Origin: Phyllobacterium sp. T1293 | GTDB taxonomy: Bacteria; Pseudomonadota; Alphaproteobacteria; Rhizobiales; Rhizobiaceae | Assembly: GCF_020731415.2 (NCBI RefSeq) | Contig: NZ_CP088275.1 | Span: 62,001 to 126,000 of the forward strand | Direction: 5' to 3' | Length of the DNA: 64,000 nucleotides | Shown: in pieces, positions 37,743 through 47,113 of the stretch | Numbering within the stretch: the stretch's first letter is position 1 | Layout: every line of letters starts with the position of its first letter | Notes under the pieces: generated by a model | Seen by the model: only the letters and a program-made list of their open reading frames with translations | The model's database searches: none | Told to the model about the DNA's origin: nothing | Translations under genes and position numbers: made by a program

Positions 37743-39341
37743 ATGACGTTTGTAAAGTTCAATTTTACCGCCGCATTGCTTGCCGGATCGCTGCTTCTGG
37801 CTGCCAGCCCGGCGCTTGCCGAAGCTGTTCTGCACCGTGGCAACAGCGGTGAACCGCAAACGCTCGACCCGTCGCAGACATCGCTTGAAATCGAGGCCTT
37901 CATCCTGAAAGACCTTTACGAAGGTCTGACGAGCTATGATCCCGCTGGCAAGATCGTTCCGGGCGCTGCCGAAAGCTGGACTGTCTCTGACGATGGTACC
38001 GTTTACACGTTCAAGATCAGAGCCAATGCCAACTGGTCTGACGGATCGCCCGTTACCGCGGATGATTTCATTTTCTCGTTCAAGCGCGTCGAAGAGCCAA
38101 AGACGGCTGCTGGCTACGCCAATATGCTTTATCCGATTAAAAACGCTGAAAAGATCAACAAGGGCGAACTGCCTGTCGACCAGATGGGCATGAAGGCAAT
38201 CGATGCCAAAACTCTTGAGATCACGCTGGAACGGTCAACACCGTTCTTCGTCGAATTGCTGGCGCACCAGACCGCGCTGCCTGTTAACAGGGCCAGCCTT
38301 GAAAAGAACGGCGCTGAGTTTATCAAGCCCGGCAAGCTTGTCTCCAACGGAGCGTTCCAGCTCGCCGAACACGTACAGAACGATCACCTGACAGCGGCCA
38401 AGAACCCGCATTACTGGGGCGCGGCGGATGTGAAACTGGACAAGGTGATCTTCAATCCGACCGAAGATCAGGCGGCAGCGGTGCGCCGCTTCGAAGCCAA
38501 GGAACTGGATCTCGTCTACAATTTCTCGGCTGACCAGATCGAACGTCTGCGCGCATCCATGGGTGATCAGGTTCGCATCACTCCGGCGCTGTCGACCTAT
38601 TTCTACTCATTTGACACCCGCGTTGAACCCTTCAGCGATGTGCGTGTGCGCCGCGCATTGTCGATGACCATCGATCGCGATTTCCTGTCGAAGGAAATCT
38701 ATAAGGGCGCCCAGCTTCCCGCCTATTCGCTCGTGCCGCTCGGCATTGCCAGCTACGGGGAACCGGCCAAATCAGATTTTGCCGACATGTCGCAGCTTGA
38801 TCGCGAAGATAAAGCGCTCGAACTGATGAAAGAGGCGGGTTACGGCGAGGGCGGCAAGCCGCTCAATATCGAAATCCGCTACAACACCAATCCCAACCAT
38901 GAGCGCGTAGCGATTGCCGTTGCGGATATGTGGAAGAAGGCATTCGGTGCCACCGTCACCCTGCTGCAGAACGACGTCAGCGCCCACTACGCTTACCTGA
39001 AAGAAGGCGGCAAATTCAATGTCGCCCGTGCTGGCTGGACGGCTGATTATGCCGATGCCGAGAACTTCATGGTCATTAATCTGAGCACCAACACCACGTT
39101 CAATTATGGCCGCTGGAACAACCCGGAATTTGATGCCCTCGTCAAAAAGTCCTATGACGAAAAAGACCCGGCTGCCCGCTCCAAAATCCTGCATGAAGCA
39201 GAAGCCTTGGTGCTGCGCGAACAGCCCGTCGCGCCGATGATGAATTTCGGCCAGCTCTGGCTCGTCTCCAACCGGGTGAAGGGTTGGGCAGATAACGGCA
39301 CCAACGATCATCTCAGCAAATACCTTAGCCTTGAACAGTAA
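37743..39341 (+). CDS. oppA: OppA copy 2
   Basis: A 532-residue peptide-binding protein with signal peptide ending PALA-E. It aligns from end to end with copies 1, 3 and 4 but is the most divergent, for example in the pocket region (LLQNDVSAHYAYLKEGG instead of MNLDVSSHYAYLQEGG, and FNYGRWNNPEFD). GAGGAGA lies before the ATG. Differences in the ligand-facing segments suggest a distinct peptide preference. Confidence 0.93.
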   Translation: MTFVKFNFTAALLAGSLLLAASPALAEAVLHRGNSGEPQTLDPSQTSLEIEAFILKDLYEGLTSYDPAGKIVPGAAESWTVSDDGTVYTFKIRANANWSDGSPVTADDFIFSFKRVEEPKTAAGYANMLYPIKNAEKINKGELPVDQMGMKAIDAKTLEITLERSTPFFVELLAHQTALPVNRASLEKNGAEFIKPGKLVSNGAFQLAEHVQNDHLTAAKNPHYWGAADVKLDKVIFNPTEDQAAAVRRFEAKELDLVYNFSADQIERLRASMGDQVRITPALSTYFYSFDTRVEPFSDVRVRRALSMTIDRDFLSKEIYKGAQLPAYSLVPLGIASYGEPAKSDFADMSQLDREDKALELMKEAGYGEGGKPLNIEIRYNTNPNHERVAIAVADMWKKAFGATVTLLQNDVSAHYAYLKEGGKFNVARAGWTADYADAENFMVINLSTNTTFNYGRWNNPEFDALVKKSYDEKDPAARSKILHEAEALVLREQPVAPMMNFGQLWLVSNRVKGWADNGTNDHLSKYLSLEQ

Positions 39342-39401
39342 CCGCTTGCCCGCTGCGCTGTGCGCAACGTGTTTGGATAGAGAGTGAAAGGACGGTCGAC
39401 A

Positions 39402-40994
39402 ATGTCTGTGAAATTCAATTTTCGTGTTGCGGCGCTGTTGGGCACATTGATGCTCGCTGCAAGTCCCGCGCTTGCCGAAGTGGTTCTGCATCGTGGTAAT
39501 AGCGGCGAGCCCAATACGCTCGATCAGGCACAGACCTCCATCGACATCGAAGCTTTCATCGTCAAGGACCTGTATGAAGGGCTGACAATCTACGACGCCA
39601 GCGGCAAGATTGTTCCCGGTGCAGCGGAGAGCTGGAAAGTCTCCGATGATGGCACCATTTACACCTTCAAGTTGCGCGACAAGGCCAACTGGTCTGACGG
39701 CACGCCGGTTACGGCTGAGGATTTCGTCTTCTCCTATCACCGCATCGAAGACCCGAAGACAGCAGCCAAATACGCCAATATTCTTTATCCGATCAAAAAT
39801 GCCGAAAAGATCAACAAGGGTGAAATGCCTATTGATCAGCTTGGCGTGAAGGCTGTTGATGCGAAGACGCTCGAAGTCACACTGGAGCGGGCAACACCCT
39901 TCTTTCTGGAACTGCTGGCACACCAGACCGCGCTGCCCATCAACAAGGCGAGCTTCGAAAAGAACGGCGCTGATTTCGTCAAGCCGGGCAAGCTGGTCAG
40001 CAATGGCGCATTCAAGCTGCTTGAACATGTGCCGAACGATCACCTGACTGCTGGAAAGAACCCCGAATATTGGGACGTTGCCAGCGTCAAGCTGGACAAG
40101 GTGGTTTTCTATCCAACCGAGGATGATGCGGCGGCGCTTCGGCGTTTTGAAGCCAAGGAAATGGATATCGTTTTCAATTTCTCGGCCGATCAGATCGCGC
40201 GCCTGCGCAAATCATGGGGTGAGCAGGTTCATATTTCACCGCGTCTTGGAACCTATTATTACGCCTTTGACTCGCGCACCGAGCCATTCAATGATGTTCG
40301 TGTGCGCAATGCGCTGTCCATGGCAATCGACCGCGATTTCCTTGCCAATGAAATTTATAGCGGCGCTCAGCTGCCAGCCTATTCCGTTGTCGCTCCGGGT
40401 ATTGCCAGTTATGGCGAGCCGGAAAAACCTGCCTTTGCCGGCATGTCCCAGCTGGACCGTGACGACAAGGCAGTCGCCCTGATGAAGGAAGCCGGGTATG
40501 GCCCAGGTGGCAAACCGCTGAACATTGAAATCCGCTACAACACCAATGCCAACCACGAGCGCATCGCCACTGCGGTTGCTGATAACTGGAAGAAAACCTT
40601 CGGCGCCAACGTCACCCTGATGAACCTCGATGTGTCATCGCACTACGCCTACCTGCAGGAGGGCGGCAAGTTCAACGTCGCGCGGGCGGGATGGATTGCT
40701 GATTACGCCGATGCTGAAACCTTCCTCGCGCTCCACATGAGCACCAACAAGACCTTCAATTACGGACATTACAACAATCCGGAATATGACGCGCTGATGA
40801 AGAAATCCTATGACGAGCGCGATCCGGTGGCCCGTTCCAAAATCATGCACGAGGCCGAAGCCCTGCTGGCGCGGGACCAACCAACCACCACACTGATGAA
40901 CAGTGCCAACCTTTGGCTTATCGCCACCAAAGTCAAAGGCTGGGTTGATAATGCGCCAAACGAACATCTGAGCAAATTTCTGAGCCTTGAATAG
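39402..40994 (+). CDS. oppA: OppA copy 3
   Basis: A 530-residue peptide-binding protein. The ATG at 39402 follows AAAGGACGGT; an in-frame ATG at 39384 is less likely. It shares with copy 4 its N-terminus (MSVKFN.RVAALLG), the KSWG segment near residue 265 and the untranslated region before the start. Only 60 bases separate it from copy 2, so it is co-transcribed. Confidence 0.93.
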   Translation: MSVKFNFRVAALLGTLMLAASPALAEVVLHRGNSGEPNTLDQAQTSIDIEAFIVKDLYEGLTIYDASGKIVPGAAESWKVSDDGTIYTFKLRDKANWSDGTPVTAEDFVFSYHRIEDPKTAAKYANILYPIKNAEKINKGEMPIDQLGVKAVDAKTLEVTLERATPFFLELLAHQTALPINKASFEKNGADFVKPGKLVSNGAFKLLEHVPNDHLTAGKNPEYWDVASVKLDKVVFYPTEDDAAALRRFEAKEMDIVFNFSADQIARLRKSWGEQVHISPRLGTYYYAFDSRTEPFNDVRVRNALSMAIDRDFLANEIYSGAQLPAYSVVAPGIASYGEPEKPAFAGMSQLDRDDKAVALMKEAGYGPGGKPLNIEIRYNTNANHERIATAVADNWKKTFGANVTLMNLDVSSHYAYLQEGGKFNVARAGWIADYADAETFLALHMSTNKTFNYGHYNNPEYDALMKKSYDERDPVARSKIMHEAEALLARDQPTTTLMNSANLWLIATKVKGWVDNAPNEHLSKFLSLE

Positions 40995-41057
40995 CAACCG
41001 CTGCACGCCGTGCCTTGGGCAGCGTGTTCAGATAGAGAAGAGAAAGGACGGTAGACG

Positions 41058-42653
41058 ATGTCTGTGAAGTTCAATTTACGTGTCGCGGCGCTCTTGGGCG
41101 GGCTTATGCTGACGGCCAGTCCGGCCCTTGCTGAAGCGGTTCTGCATCGCGGCAATGCGGGCGAGCCCAACACGCTTGATCAGGCGCAGACATCCATCGA
41201 TATCGAAGCCTTTGTGGTGAAAGACCTTTATGAAGGTCTGACCGTTTATGACGCCCACGGCGCTATCATACCGGGTGCAGCGGAAAGCTGGAAGGTCTCC
41301 GACGATGGCACCGTCTATACGTTCAAATTGCGCGCCAATGCCAATTGGTCCGATGGCACGCCAGTGACCGCAGAAGATTTCGTGTTCTCTTACCGCCGTA
41401 TTGAGGACCCGAAAACCGCAGCGAAATACGCCAACATTCTCTATCCGATCAAAAATGCTGAAAAGATCAACAAAGGCGAACTACCGACCGATCAACTTGG
41501 TGTCAAAGCTGTCGACGCCAAGACCGTCGAGATCACACTGGAACGTGCGACGCCCTTCTTTATCCAGTTGATGGCGCACCAGACGGCGCTGCCCATCAGC
41601 AAGGCCAGTTACGAAAAGAATGGCCCTGATTTCGTCAAACCCGGCAAGATGGTTTCAAACGGCGCGTTTGAACTTGTCGACCATGTGCTCAACGATCATC
41701 TGACTGTCGCAAAGAATCCCGATTACTGGGATGCGGCCAACGTCAAACTGGACAAGGTCATCTTCTACCCACTTGAAGATGATGCAGCGGCGGTCCGCCG
41801 CTTCGAGGCAGGCGAGCTGGACACAGTCTACAATTTCTCGGCTGACCAGATCGAACGGCTGCGCAAATCATGGGGTGATCAGGTTCACGTCACACCAGCG
41901 CTGGCGACGTATTATTATGCGTTCGACAGCCGTACCGAACCGTTCAATGATGTTCGTGTACGCAACGCGCTTTCCATGTCTATTGATCGCGATTTCCTTA
42001 CCAAGGAAATCTATAGCGGCGCGCAATTGCCAACCTATTCGCTCGTCCCTCCGGGCCTTGCCACCTATGGCGAACCATCCAAAGCCGCTTACGCTGACAT
42101 GTCGCAGCTTGACCGCGACGACAAGGCCGCCGCCCTGATGAAAGAGGCTGGCTATGGCGAAGGCGGCAAGCCGCTCAATATCGAAATCCGCTATAACACC
42201 AATGCCAATCATGAGCGGGTTGCCACGGCTGTTGCCGATATGTGGAAAAAGGCATTCGGCGCAAAGGTCACTCTGATGAACCTCGATGTGTCATCGCATT
42301 ATGCCTACCTGCAGGAGGGCGGCAAGTTCAATGTCGCCCGGGCCAGCTGGTTCGCCGATTATGCCGACGCTGAAAACTTCCTTGCCCTGAATGTCAGCAG
42401 CAACAAGACATTCAACTATGGCCATTACAACAATCCGGACTATGACGCGCTGATGAAAAAGTCCTATGACGAGCGCGATCCTGATGTCAGGTCAAAAATC
42501 ATGCATGAGGCGGAAGCCCTGCTGACCCGCGATGAGCCCATCGCATCGCTGATGAACAGCGCCAATCTCTGGCTGATTTCCAAAAAGGTCAAAGGCTGGG
42601 GCGACAATCCAACCAACGAACATCTGAGCAAATATCTGAGCCTTGCGGAATAA
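41058..42653 (+). CDS. oppA: OppA copy 4
   Basis: A 531-residue peptide-binding protein, closest to copy 3. The 63 bases before it resemble those before copy 3, down to the AAAGGACGGT ribosome binding site, so the duplication unit included the intergenic region. A hairpin at 42680-42703 follows before oppB. Confidence 0.93.
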   Translation: MSVKFNLRVAALLGGLMLTASPALAEAVLHRGNAGEPNTLDQAQTSIDIEAFVVKDLYEGLTVYDAHGAIIPGAAESWKVSDDGTVYTFKLRANANWSDGTPVTAEDFVFSYRRIEDPKTAAKYANILYPIKNAEKINKGELPTDQLGVKAVDAKTVEITLERATPFFIQLMAHQTALPISKASYEKNGPDFVKPGKMVSNGAFELVDHVLNDHLTVAKNPDYWDAANVKLDKVIFYPLEDDAAAVRRFEAGELDTVYNFSADQIERLRKSWGDQVHVTPALATYYYAFDSRTEPFNDVRVRNALSMSIDRDFLTKEIYSGAQLPTYSLVPPGLATYGEPSKAAYADMSQLDRDDKAAALMKEAGYGEGGKPLNIEIRYNTNANHERVATAVADMWKKAFGAKVTLMNLDVSSHYAYLQEGGKFNVARASWFADYADAENFLALNVSSNKTFNYGHYNNPDYDALMKKSYDERDPDVRSKIMHEAEALLTRDEPIASLMNSANLWLISKKVKGWGDNPTNEHLSKYLSLAE

Positions 42654-42679
42654 TGAGCCGGGTCCAATAGAGTGAGTAG

Positions 42680-42703
42680 GTGCAGCTACTGCGGAAGCTG
42701 CAC
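42680..42703 (+). promoter_or_regulatory. Intercistronic hairpin between oppA copy 4 and oppB
   Basis: Perfect 8-base arms with an 8-base loop and no T-run follow. Such hairpins after binding-protein genes commonly protect the upstream message and lower expression of the membrane components, which are needed in smaller amounts. Confidence 0.6.
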
Positions 42704-42723
42704 AGAAGAGAGAGTATATCTCC

Positions 42724-43647
42724 ATGTTTCATTTCGTCCTTCGCCGACTGGCGAGTGCGGTGCCGACATTGTTTATTGTCGTCACCATTTCGTTCTTCCT
42801 GATGCGGTTTGCACCGGGCGGTCCCTTCAACCTTGAAAGACCGCTGCCGCCAGCGACGATGGAAAACCTGATGAAGGCTTACCATCTGGATCAGCCGCTC
42901 TGGAACCAGTATCTGCAATATCTCAAAAATGCAGTGACCGGCGATTTTGGACCGAGTTATATCTATAAGGACAATACGATTGCCGAGCTGATCGGCAAGG
43001 GTCTGCCTTACTCGGTGGAACTCGGCTTTTATGCCCTGCTGCTCGCGCTCTTCGGCGGTGTGATCGTCGGAACGATCGCCGCTCTACGGCAGAACAGCAT
43101 TCTCGATTTCTTCATCATGTCCGTCGCGACCATCGGCGTGACGGTTCCGAACTTCGTTGTCGGTCCGGTGCTGACATTGATCTTTGCGGTGCTTTTGTCT
43201 CTCTTGCCCGCGGGCGGTTGGGGCGATGGTTCTTGGCGCTTCCTCATACTGCCGATGATCGCTCTCGCACTGCCGCAGCTTGCCGTGTTTGCCCGCCTCA
43301 CGCGTGGCTCGATGATTGAAGGTCTGCACACAGATCACATCCGCACTGCACGCGCCTACGGCTTGCCGCCAAGGACAGTCGTGATCACCCATGCGATGCG
43401 CGGCGCGCTGCTGCCGGTGGTCTCTTATCTCGCACCCTGCGCAGCCGCCTTGTTGACAGGCTCGGCTGTGGTCGAAACCATCTTCACCATTCCCGGCGTC
43501 GGTCGCTACTTCGTGCTGGGCGCTATCAATCGCGATTATACGCTTGTGATGGGAACCGTGGTTCTCGTGGCGATTTTCGTTATCGTTTTCAATCTCGTGG
43601 TCGATATTCTGTACGGCCTTCTTGATCCGAGGGTTCGCCATGACTGA
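42724..43647 (+). CDS. oppB: Oligopeptide ABC transporter permease OppB
   Basis: A 307-residue inner-membrane permease with six spans. The N-terminus MFHFVLRRLASAVPTLFIVVTISFFLMRFAPGGPF is typical, and the EAA-like loop is ARAYGLPPRTVVITHAMRGALLPVVS. It overlaps oppC by 8 bases. Confidence 0.95.
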   Translation: MFHFVLRRLASAVPTLFIVVTISFFLMRFAPGGPFNLERPLPPATMENLMKAYHLDQPLWNQYLQYLKNAVTGDFGPSYIYKDNTIAELIGKGLPYSVELGFYALLLALFGGVIVGTIAALRQNSILDFFIMSVATIGVTVPNFVVGPVLTLIFAVLLSLLPAGGWGDGSWRFLILPMIALALPQLAVFARLTRGSMIEGLHTDHIRTARAYGLPPRTVVITHAMRGALLPVVSYLAPCAAALLTGSAVVETIFTIPGVGRYFVLGAINRDYTLVMGTVVLVAIFVIVFNLVVDILYGLLDPRVRHD

Positions 43648-44770
43648 TGTGTCCACAACAATCATCCCAGAGGAAGAATCCAAGGGACGCAGCCTGTTTC
43701 AGCTGGCAACGCTCCGCTTTCGCCGCAACCGAGCAGCGATGGCTGGTTGCGTCATGCTGTTCTTCATCACCATCTTTTCGTTCTTCGGGCCGTATTTCCT
43801 GACCCACACCTATGATCAGGTTTTCTCGTCCTATGTCACGATCCCGCCAAGCGTAGAGCCGCTTCCAAAAGCTGACACGCTCGGCGATGTCATGAAGGGC
43901 GTCGCAAGCCGGGCCAAGGTGGAGCTGAAGGAATTTGCCGTTGACGGCAATACATTCACAGCCACCATCCATGCGGACCAGACCATCGATCCGCGCACAA
44001 CCCGCTATTTTGATCGTGCAAACGAGTTCGACGATACGCAGGTTGCCGCCACGGAAGATGATGGCAAGACCCTGAAACTCTCCGGCAAGGTCAACCGCGA
44101 ATACTTCTTCTTCGGAACGGATGCCAATGGCCGCGATATGCTGGCTCGTGTCATGCTGGGCGGACAGATTTCGCTGGCTGTCGGCTTTCTCGCCAGTCTT
44201 GTCTCGCTTGCCGTGGGTGTCACCTATGGGGCGATCTCAGGTTATCTCGGCGGCCGCGTCGACAATGTGATGATGCGCCTTATCGAAATTCTTTATTCAC
44301 TGCCCTTCGTGTTTCTCGTCGTGGTTCTCGTCGTCTTCTTCGGGCGAAGTTTTATCCTGATCTTTCTGGTGATCGGTGCGGTGGAATGGCTTGATATGGC
44401 ACGTATCGTGCGCGGCCAGACCCTTGCGCTCAAACGCCGGGAATTCATCGGAGCGGCGCAGGCCTTGGGGTTGACAGACTGGCAGATTATCCGCCGTCAT
44501 ATCATCCCCAATACGATTGGTCCGGTTATTGTGTTCGTTACGGTCGTGGTGCCGAAAGTCATTCTTCTGGAAAGTTTTCTGTCCTTCCTCGGTCTTGGTG
44601 TTCAGGCACCGCTGACCAGTTGGGGCGCGCTGATTTCCGAAGGCGCAAACAAGATGCAGTCCGCACCCTGGTTGCTGATTTTCCCTGCCATTTTCTTTGT
44701 CATCACCCTGTTCTCGCTGAACTTCATCGGTGATGGCCTGCGTGATGCTCTCGACCCGAAGGACCGCTAA
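43640..44770 (+). CDS. oppC: Oligopeptide ABC transporter permease OppC
   Basis: A 376-residue permease. The N-terminal OppC segment and first span (residues ~35-55) are followed by an unusually long periplasmic region, about residues 60-155, before the conserved YFFFGTDANGRDMLARVMLGG. The EAA loop is GAAQALGLTDWQIIRRHIIPNTIGP. The ATG at 43640 overlaps the end of oppB. The long insertion may contact the binding proteins. Confidence 0.93.
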   Translation: MTDVSTTIIPEEESKGRSLFQLATLRFRRNRAAMAGCVMLFFITIFSFFGPYFLTHTYDQVFSSYVTIPPSVEPLPKADTLGDVMKGVASRAKVELKEFAVDGNTFTATIHADQTIDPRTTRYFDRANEFDDTQVAATEDDGKTLKLSGKVNREYFFFGTDANGRDMLARVMLGGQISLAVGFLASLVSLAVGVTYGAISGYLGGRVDNVMMRLIEILYSLPFVFLVVVLVVFFGRSFILIFLVIGAVEWLDMARIVRGQTLALKRREFIGAAQALGLTDWQIIRRHIIPNTIGPVIVFVTVVVPKVILLESFLSFLGLGVQAPLTSWGALISEGANKMQSAPWLLIFPAIFFVITLFSLNFIGDGLRDALDPKDR

Positions 44771-44771
44771 A

Positions 44772-46376
44772 ATGACGGACAACAAAGATACTGTATTGTC
44801 CGTACGCGGACTGAAAGTTGACTTCACCACCCCGGATGGCGATGTGAAAGCCGTCAAGGGCATCGATCTCGATGTCCGGCCGGGCGAAACCCTCGCAGTC
44901 GTCGGTGAATCCGGCTCCGGCAAGAGCCAGACCATGATGGGCATTATGGGCCTTCTCGCCCAGAATGGCCGCGTGACGGGTTCGGCCAAATATCGCGGCA
45001 AGGAATTGGTTGGCCTGCCAACCAAGGCGCTCAATGAGGTGCGCGGCTCCAAGATCACCATGATCTTTCAGGAGCCAATGACCTCGCTTGACCCGCTCTA
45101 CACGATTGGCCGGCAGATTGCCGAACCCATTGTTCATCACAAGGGCATCAGCTTCAAGCAGGCCAAGGTTCGCGTGCTTGAACTGTTGAAACTGGTCGGT
45201 ATTCCCGAGCCAGAGCGACGCATCAACAGCTACCCGCATGAAATGTCCGGTGGCCAGCGCCAGCGCGTCATGATTGCCATGGCACTTGCCAATGAACCTG
45301 ATCTTCTGATCGCGGATGAGCCGACAACCGCGCTCGACGTGACAATTCAGGCGCAAATCCTCGATCTGCTGCGTGACTTGCAGAAGCGTTTCGGCATGGC
45401 CATCGTGCTCATCACCCATGATCTTGGCGTGGTCAAACACTTTGCCGAGCGTGTCGTTGTCATGCGGCGCGGCGAAGTGGTGGAGAAAGGCACGATCAAG
45501 GACATCTTTGAGAACCCGAAAGAAGACTACACCAAAATGCTGCTGGCTTCCGAGCCAAGCGGCAGCAAATCGCCGCCCGAAGACAAGGCGCCAATCATGC
45601 TGGAAGGGCGCAATGTGATTGTCGACTTCTCCATTGGTGGTGGCTTTTTCTCCAGCGCACACACGCATTTCCGCGCAGTGGACGGCGTGACGGTGAAGCT
45701 CAAGGCGCGGCAAACCATCGGTATTGTTGGTGAGTCCGGTTCCGGCAAGTCAACCCTTGGCCGGGCACTGCTACGTCTGCTGCCGAGCAGCGGCCAGTAT
45801 CATTTTGAGAAAAAGAACATTTCCAGCTTCGATCGCTCGGCGATGCGTCCCTTGCGCCGGGAATTGCAGCTGGTGTTTCAGGACCCTTACGGATCGTTGT
45901 CGCCACGCCAGACGGTTGGTGAAATCATCACCGAGGGCCTGCTCATTCACGAGCCGCAATTATCACGGGCTGACCGCGACAAGCGGGCAATTGCAGCACT
46001 CAAGGAAGTGGGACTCGATCCAACTGCGCGCAACCGTTATCCGCATGAGTTCTCCGGCGGACAGCGCCAGCGTGTCGCCATTGCACGCGCGATGATCCTG
46101 AAGCCGAAAGTCGTCATTCTGGATGAACCGACATCCGCGCTTGACCGGTCGGTGCAGGGGCAGGTCATCGAACTCTTGCGCGATCTGCAGGCCAAACACG
46201 ATCTGTCCTATATTTTCATCAGCCACGACCTCGCCGTTATCAAGGCGATGTCGGATTATGTCATCGTGATGAAAAGCGGAAAGATCGTCGAAGAAGGCCA
46301 GACAGACGATATTTTTGACGCGCCTCAGCATGATTATACCAAGACACTGATTGGGGCTGCCTTCGATCTGGATTAG
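44772..46376 (+). CDS. Fused oligopeptide ABC transporter ATPase OppDF
   Basis: A 534-residue fusion of two ATPases. The N-terminal half has Walker [12 protein letters not shown], signature [15 protein letters not shown] and DEPTTALD. The C-terminal half has Walker [15 protein letters not shown], signature [15 protein letters not shown] and [14 protein letters not shown]. Both halves look competent for ATP binding. Only one base separates it from oppC. An ATG at 44730 would overlap oppC and is less likely. Confidence 0.95.
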   Translation: MTDNKDTVLSVRGLKVDFTTPDGDVKAVKGIDLDVRPGETLAVVGESGSGKSQTMMGIMGLLAQNGRVTGSAKYRGKELVGLPTKALNEVRGSKITMIFQEPMTSLDPLYTIGRQIAEPIVHHKGISFKQAKVRVLELLKLVGIPEPERRINSYPHEMSGGQRQRVMIAMALANEPDLLIADEPTTALDVTIQAQILDLLRDLQKRFGMAIVLITHDLGVVKHFAERVVVMRRGEVVEKGTIKDIFENPKEDYTKMLLASEPSGSKSPPEDKAPIMLEGRNVIVDFSIGGGFFSSAHTHFRAVDGVTVKLKARQTIGIVGESGSGKSTLGRALLRLLPSSGQYHFEKKNISSFDRSAMRPLRRELQLVFQDPYGSLSPRQTVGEIITEGLLIHEPQLSRADRDKRAIAALKEVGLDPTARNRYPHEFSGGQRQRVAIARAMILKPKVVILDEPTSALDRSVQGQVIELLRDLQAKHDLSYIFISHDLAVIKAMSDYVIVMKSGKIVEEGQTDDIFDAPQHDYTKTLIGAAFDLD

Positions 46377-46412
46377 AATGTATCTTGCATTTAGCTAAGG
46401 AAATCGTCATCT

Positions 46413-46430
46413 ATATACCGAAGTGTATAT
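46413..46430. promoter_or_regulatory. Operator-like palindrome before vapBC
   Basis: Perfect 6-base arms ATATAC and GTATAT with a 6-base centre lie 24 bases before the antitoxin start, where VapB proteins usually bind. Confidence 0.5.
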
Positions 46431-46453
46431 CTATATAGACAAGGGACTGTAGA

Positions 46454-46693
46454 ATGGCTTTTTCCGTTAAAGACGAGACTACAGATGCTGCAGTCAGGCG
46501 CCTTGCAAAATTAAAGAACACCAGCCTCACGGATGCTATTCGTGAGGCTGTTGTAAATGAATATAATCGAACCAAGGGAGAAATCCCTTTGCAAGAGCGG
46601 CTAGCAGCGCTCTCCCAACGTTACAAAGCCTATCCCAAAACCGGACAGGACGCGGACAAGACATTTTTCGACGATCTCTCCGGAGATCTGTGA
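46454..46693 (+). CDS. vapB: VapB-type antitoxin
   Basis: A 79-residue antitoxin of the plasmid-stabilisation/PSK type. The N-terminal ribbon-helix-helix-like segment MAFSVKDETTDAAVRRLAKLKNTSLTDAIREAV is followed by an acidic tail. The stop overlaps the toxin ATG (TGATG). Confidence 0.9.
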   Translation: MAFSVKDETTDAAVRRLAKLKNTSLTDAIREAVVNEYNRTKGEIPLQERLAALSQRYKAYPKTGQDADKTFFDDLSGDL

Positions 46694-47088
46694 TGTTTGT
46701 CGATGCATCTGCGGTTGTTTCAATAATAAGTGGCGAAGACGATGCACTTTCGCTGTCAGCACGTTTGGCACAGGCTTCCACAATCTACTTGTCACCGATT
46801 GTAATTTATGAGTCCGTAACGGGCCTCGCTCGCAAACGAGCCTGCCCCATAGAAATGGCAGAGCAGTTGGTGGATGCCTTTGTCGAGGAGACGCGGGCGC
46901 ACATCCTCGATATCAGTTCCAATATTGGTGTTGAAGCTCTGAAAGCATCCCGTAAGTACGGTCGAGGCCGGCACAAGGCCGACCTTAACATGGGTGACTG
47001 TTTTGCTTATGCCTGTGCAAAGACAAATAACCTGCCCCTTTTGTTCAAGGGCAATGACTTCCCGTATACGGATATCGAAGTGGCTTAA
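46693..47088 (+). CDS. vapC: VapC-type PIN-domain ribonuclease toxin
   Basis: A 131-residue PIN-domain toxin. Acidic metal ligands are expected at D4 in MFVDASAVV, the glutamate in IVIYESVTGL, and the aspartates in DLNMGDCFAYA. A GTG at 46690 is an alternative start, but the ATG at 46693 overlaps the antitoxin stop in the usual way. It appears complete and should be active unless neutralised. Confidence 0.92.
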   Translation: MFVDASAVVSIISGEDDALSLSARLAQASTIYLSPIVIYESVTGLARKRACPIEMAEQLVDAFVEETRAHILDISSNIGVEALKASRKYGRGRHKADLNMGDCFAYACAKTNNLPLLFKGNDFPYTDIEVA

Positions 47089-47090
47089 GA

Positions 47091-47113
47091 CGCTCGGCTT
47101 AAAGCTCCGAGCG
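47091..47113. terminator. Hairpin between convergent vapC and PfkB kinase genes
   Basis: Perfect 7-base arms (47091-47097, 47107-47113) with a 9-base loop overlap the kinase stop codon. It can act as a terminator in both directions, though no T-run is present. Confidence 0.4.

Noticed and set aside
38772..40043. 423-codon open frame on the minus strand across oppA copies 2 and 3
   Set aside because: It lies antisense to two well-supported paralogues, has no recognisable domain, and similar antisense frames appear opposite the other oppA copies because of shared codon bias.
35956..42653. Large-scale repetition considered as a CRISPR or rearrangement hot spot
   Set aside because: The repetition is explained by four full-length oppA genes; no short regular repeats with spacers exist.
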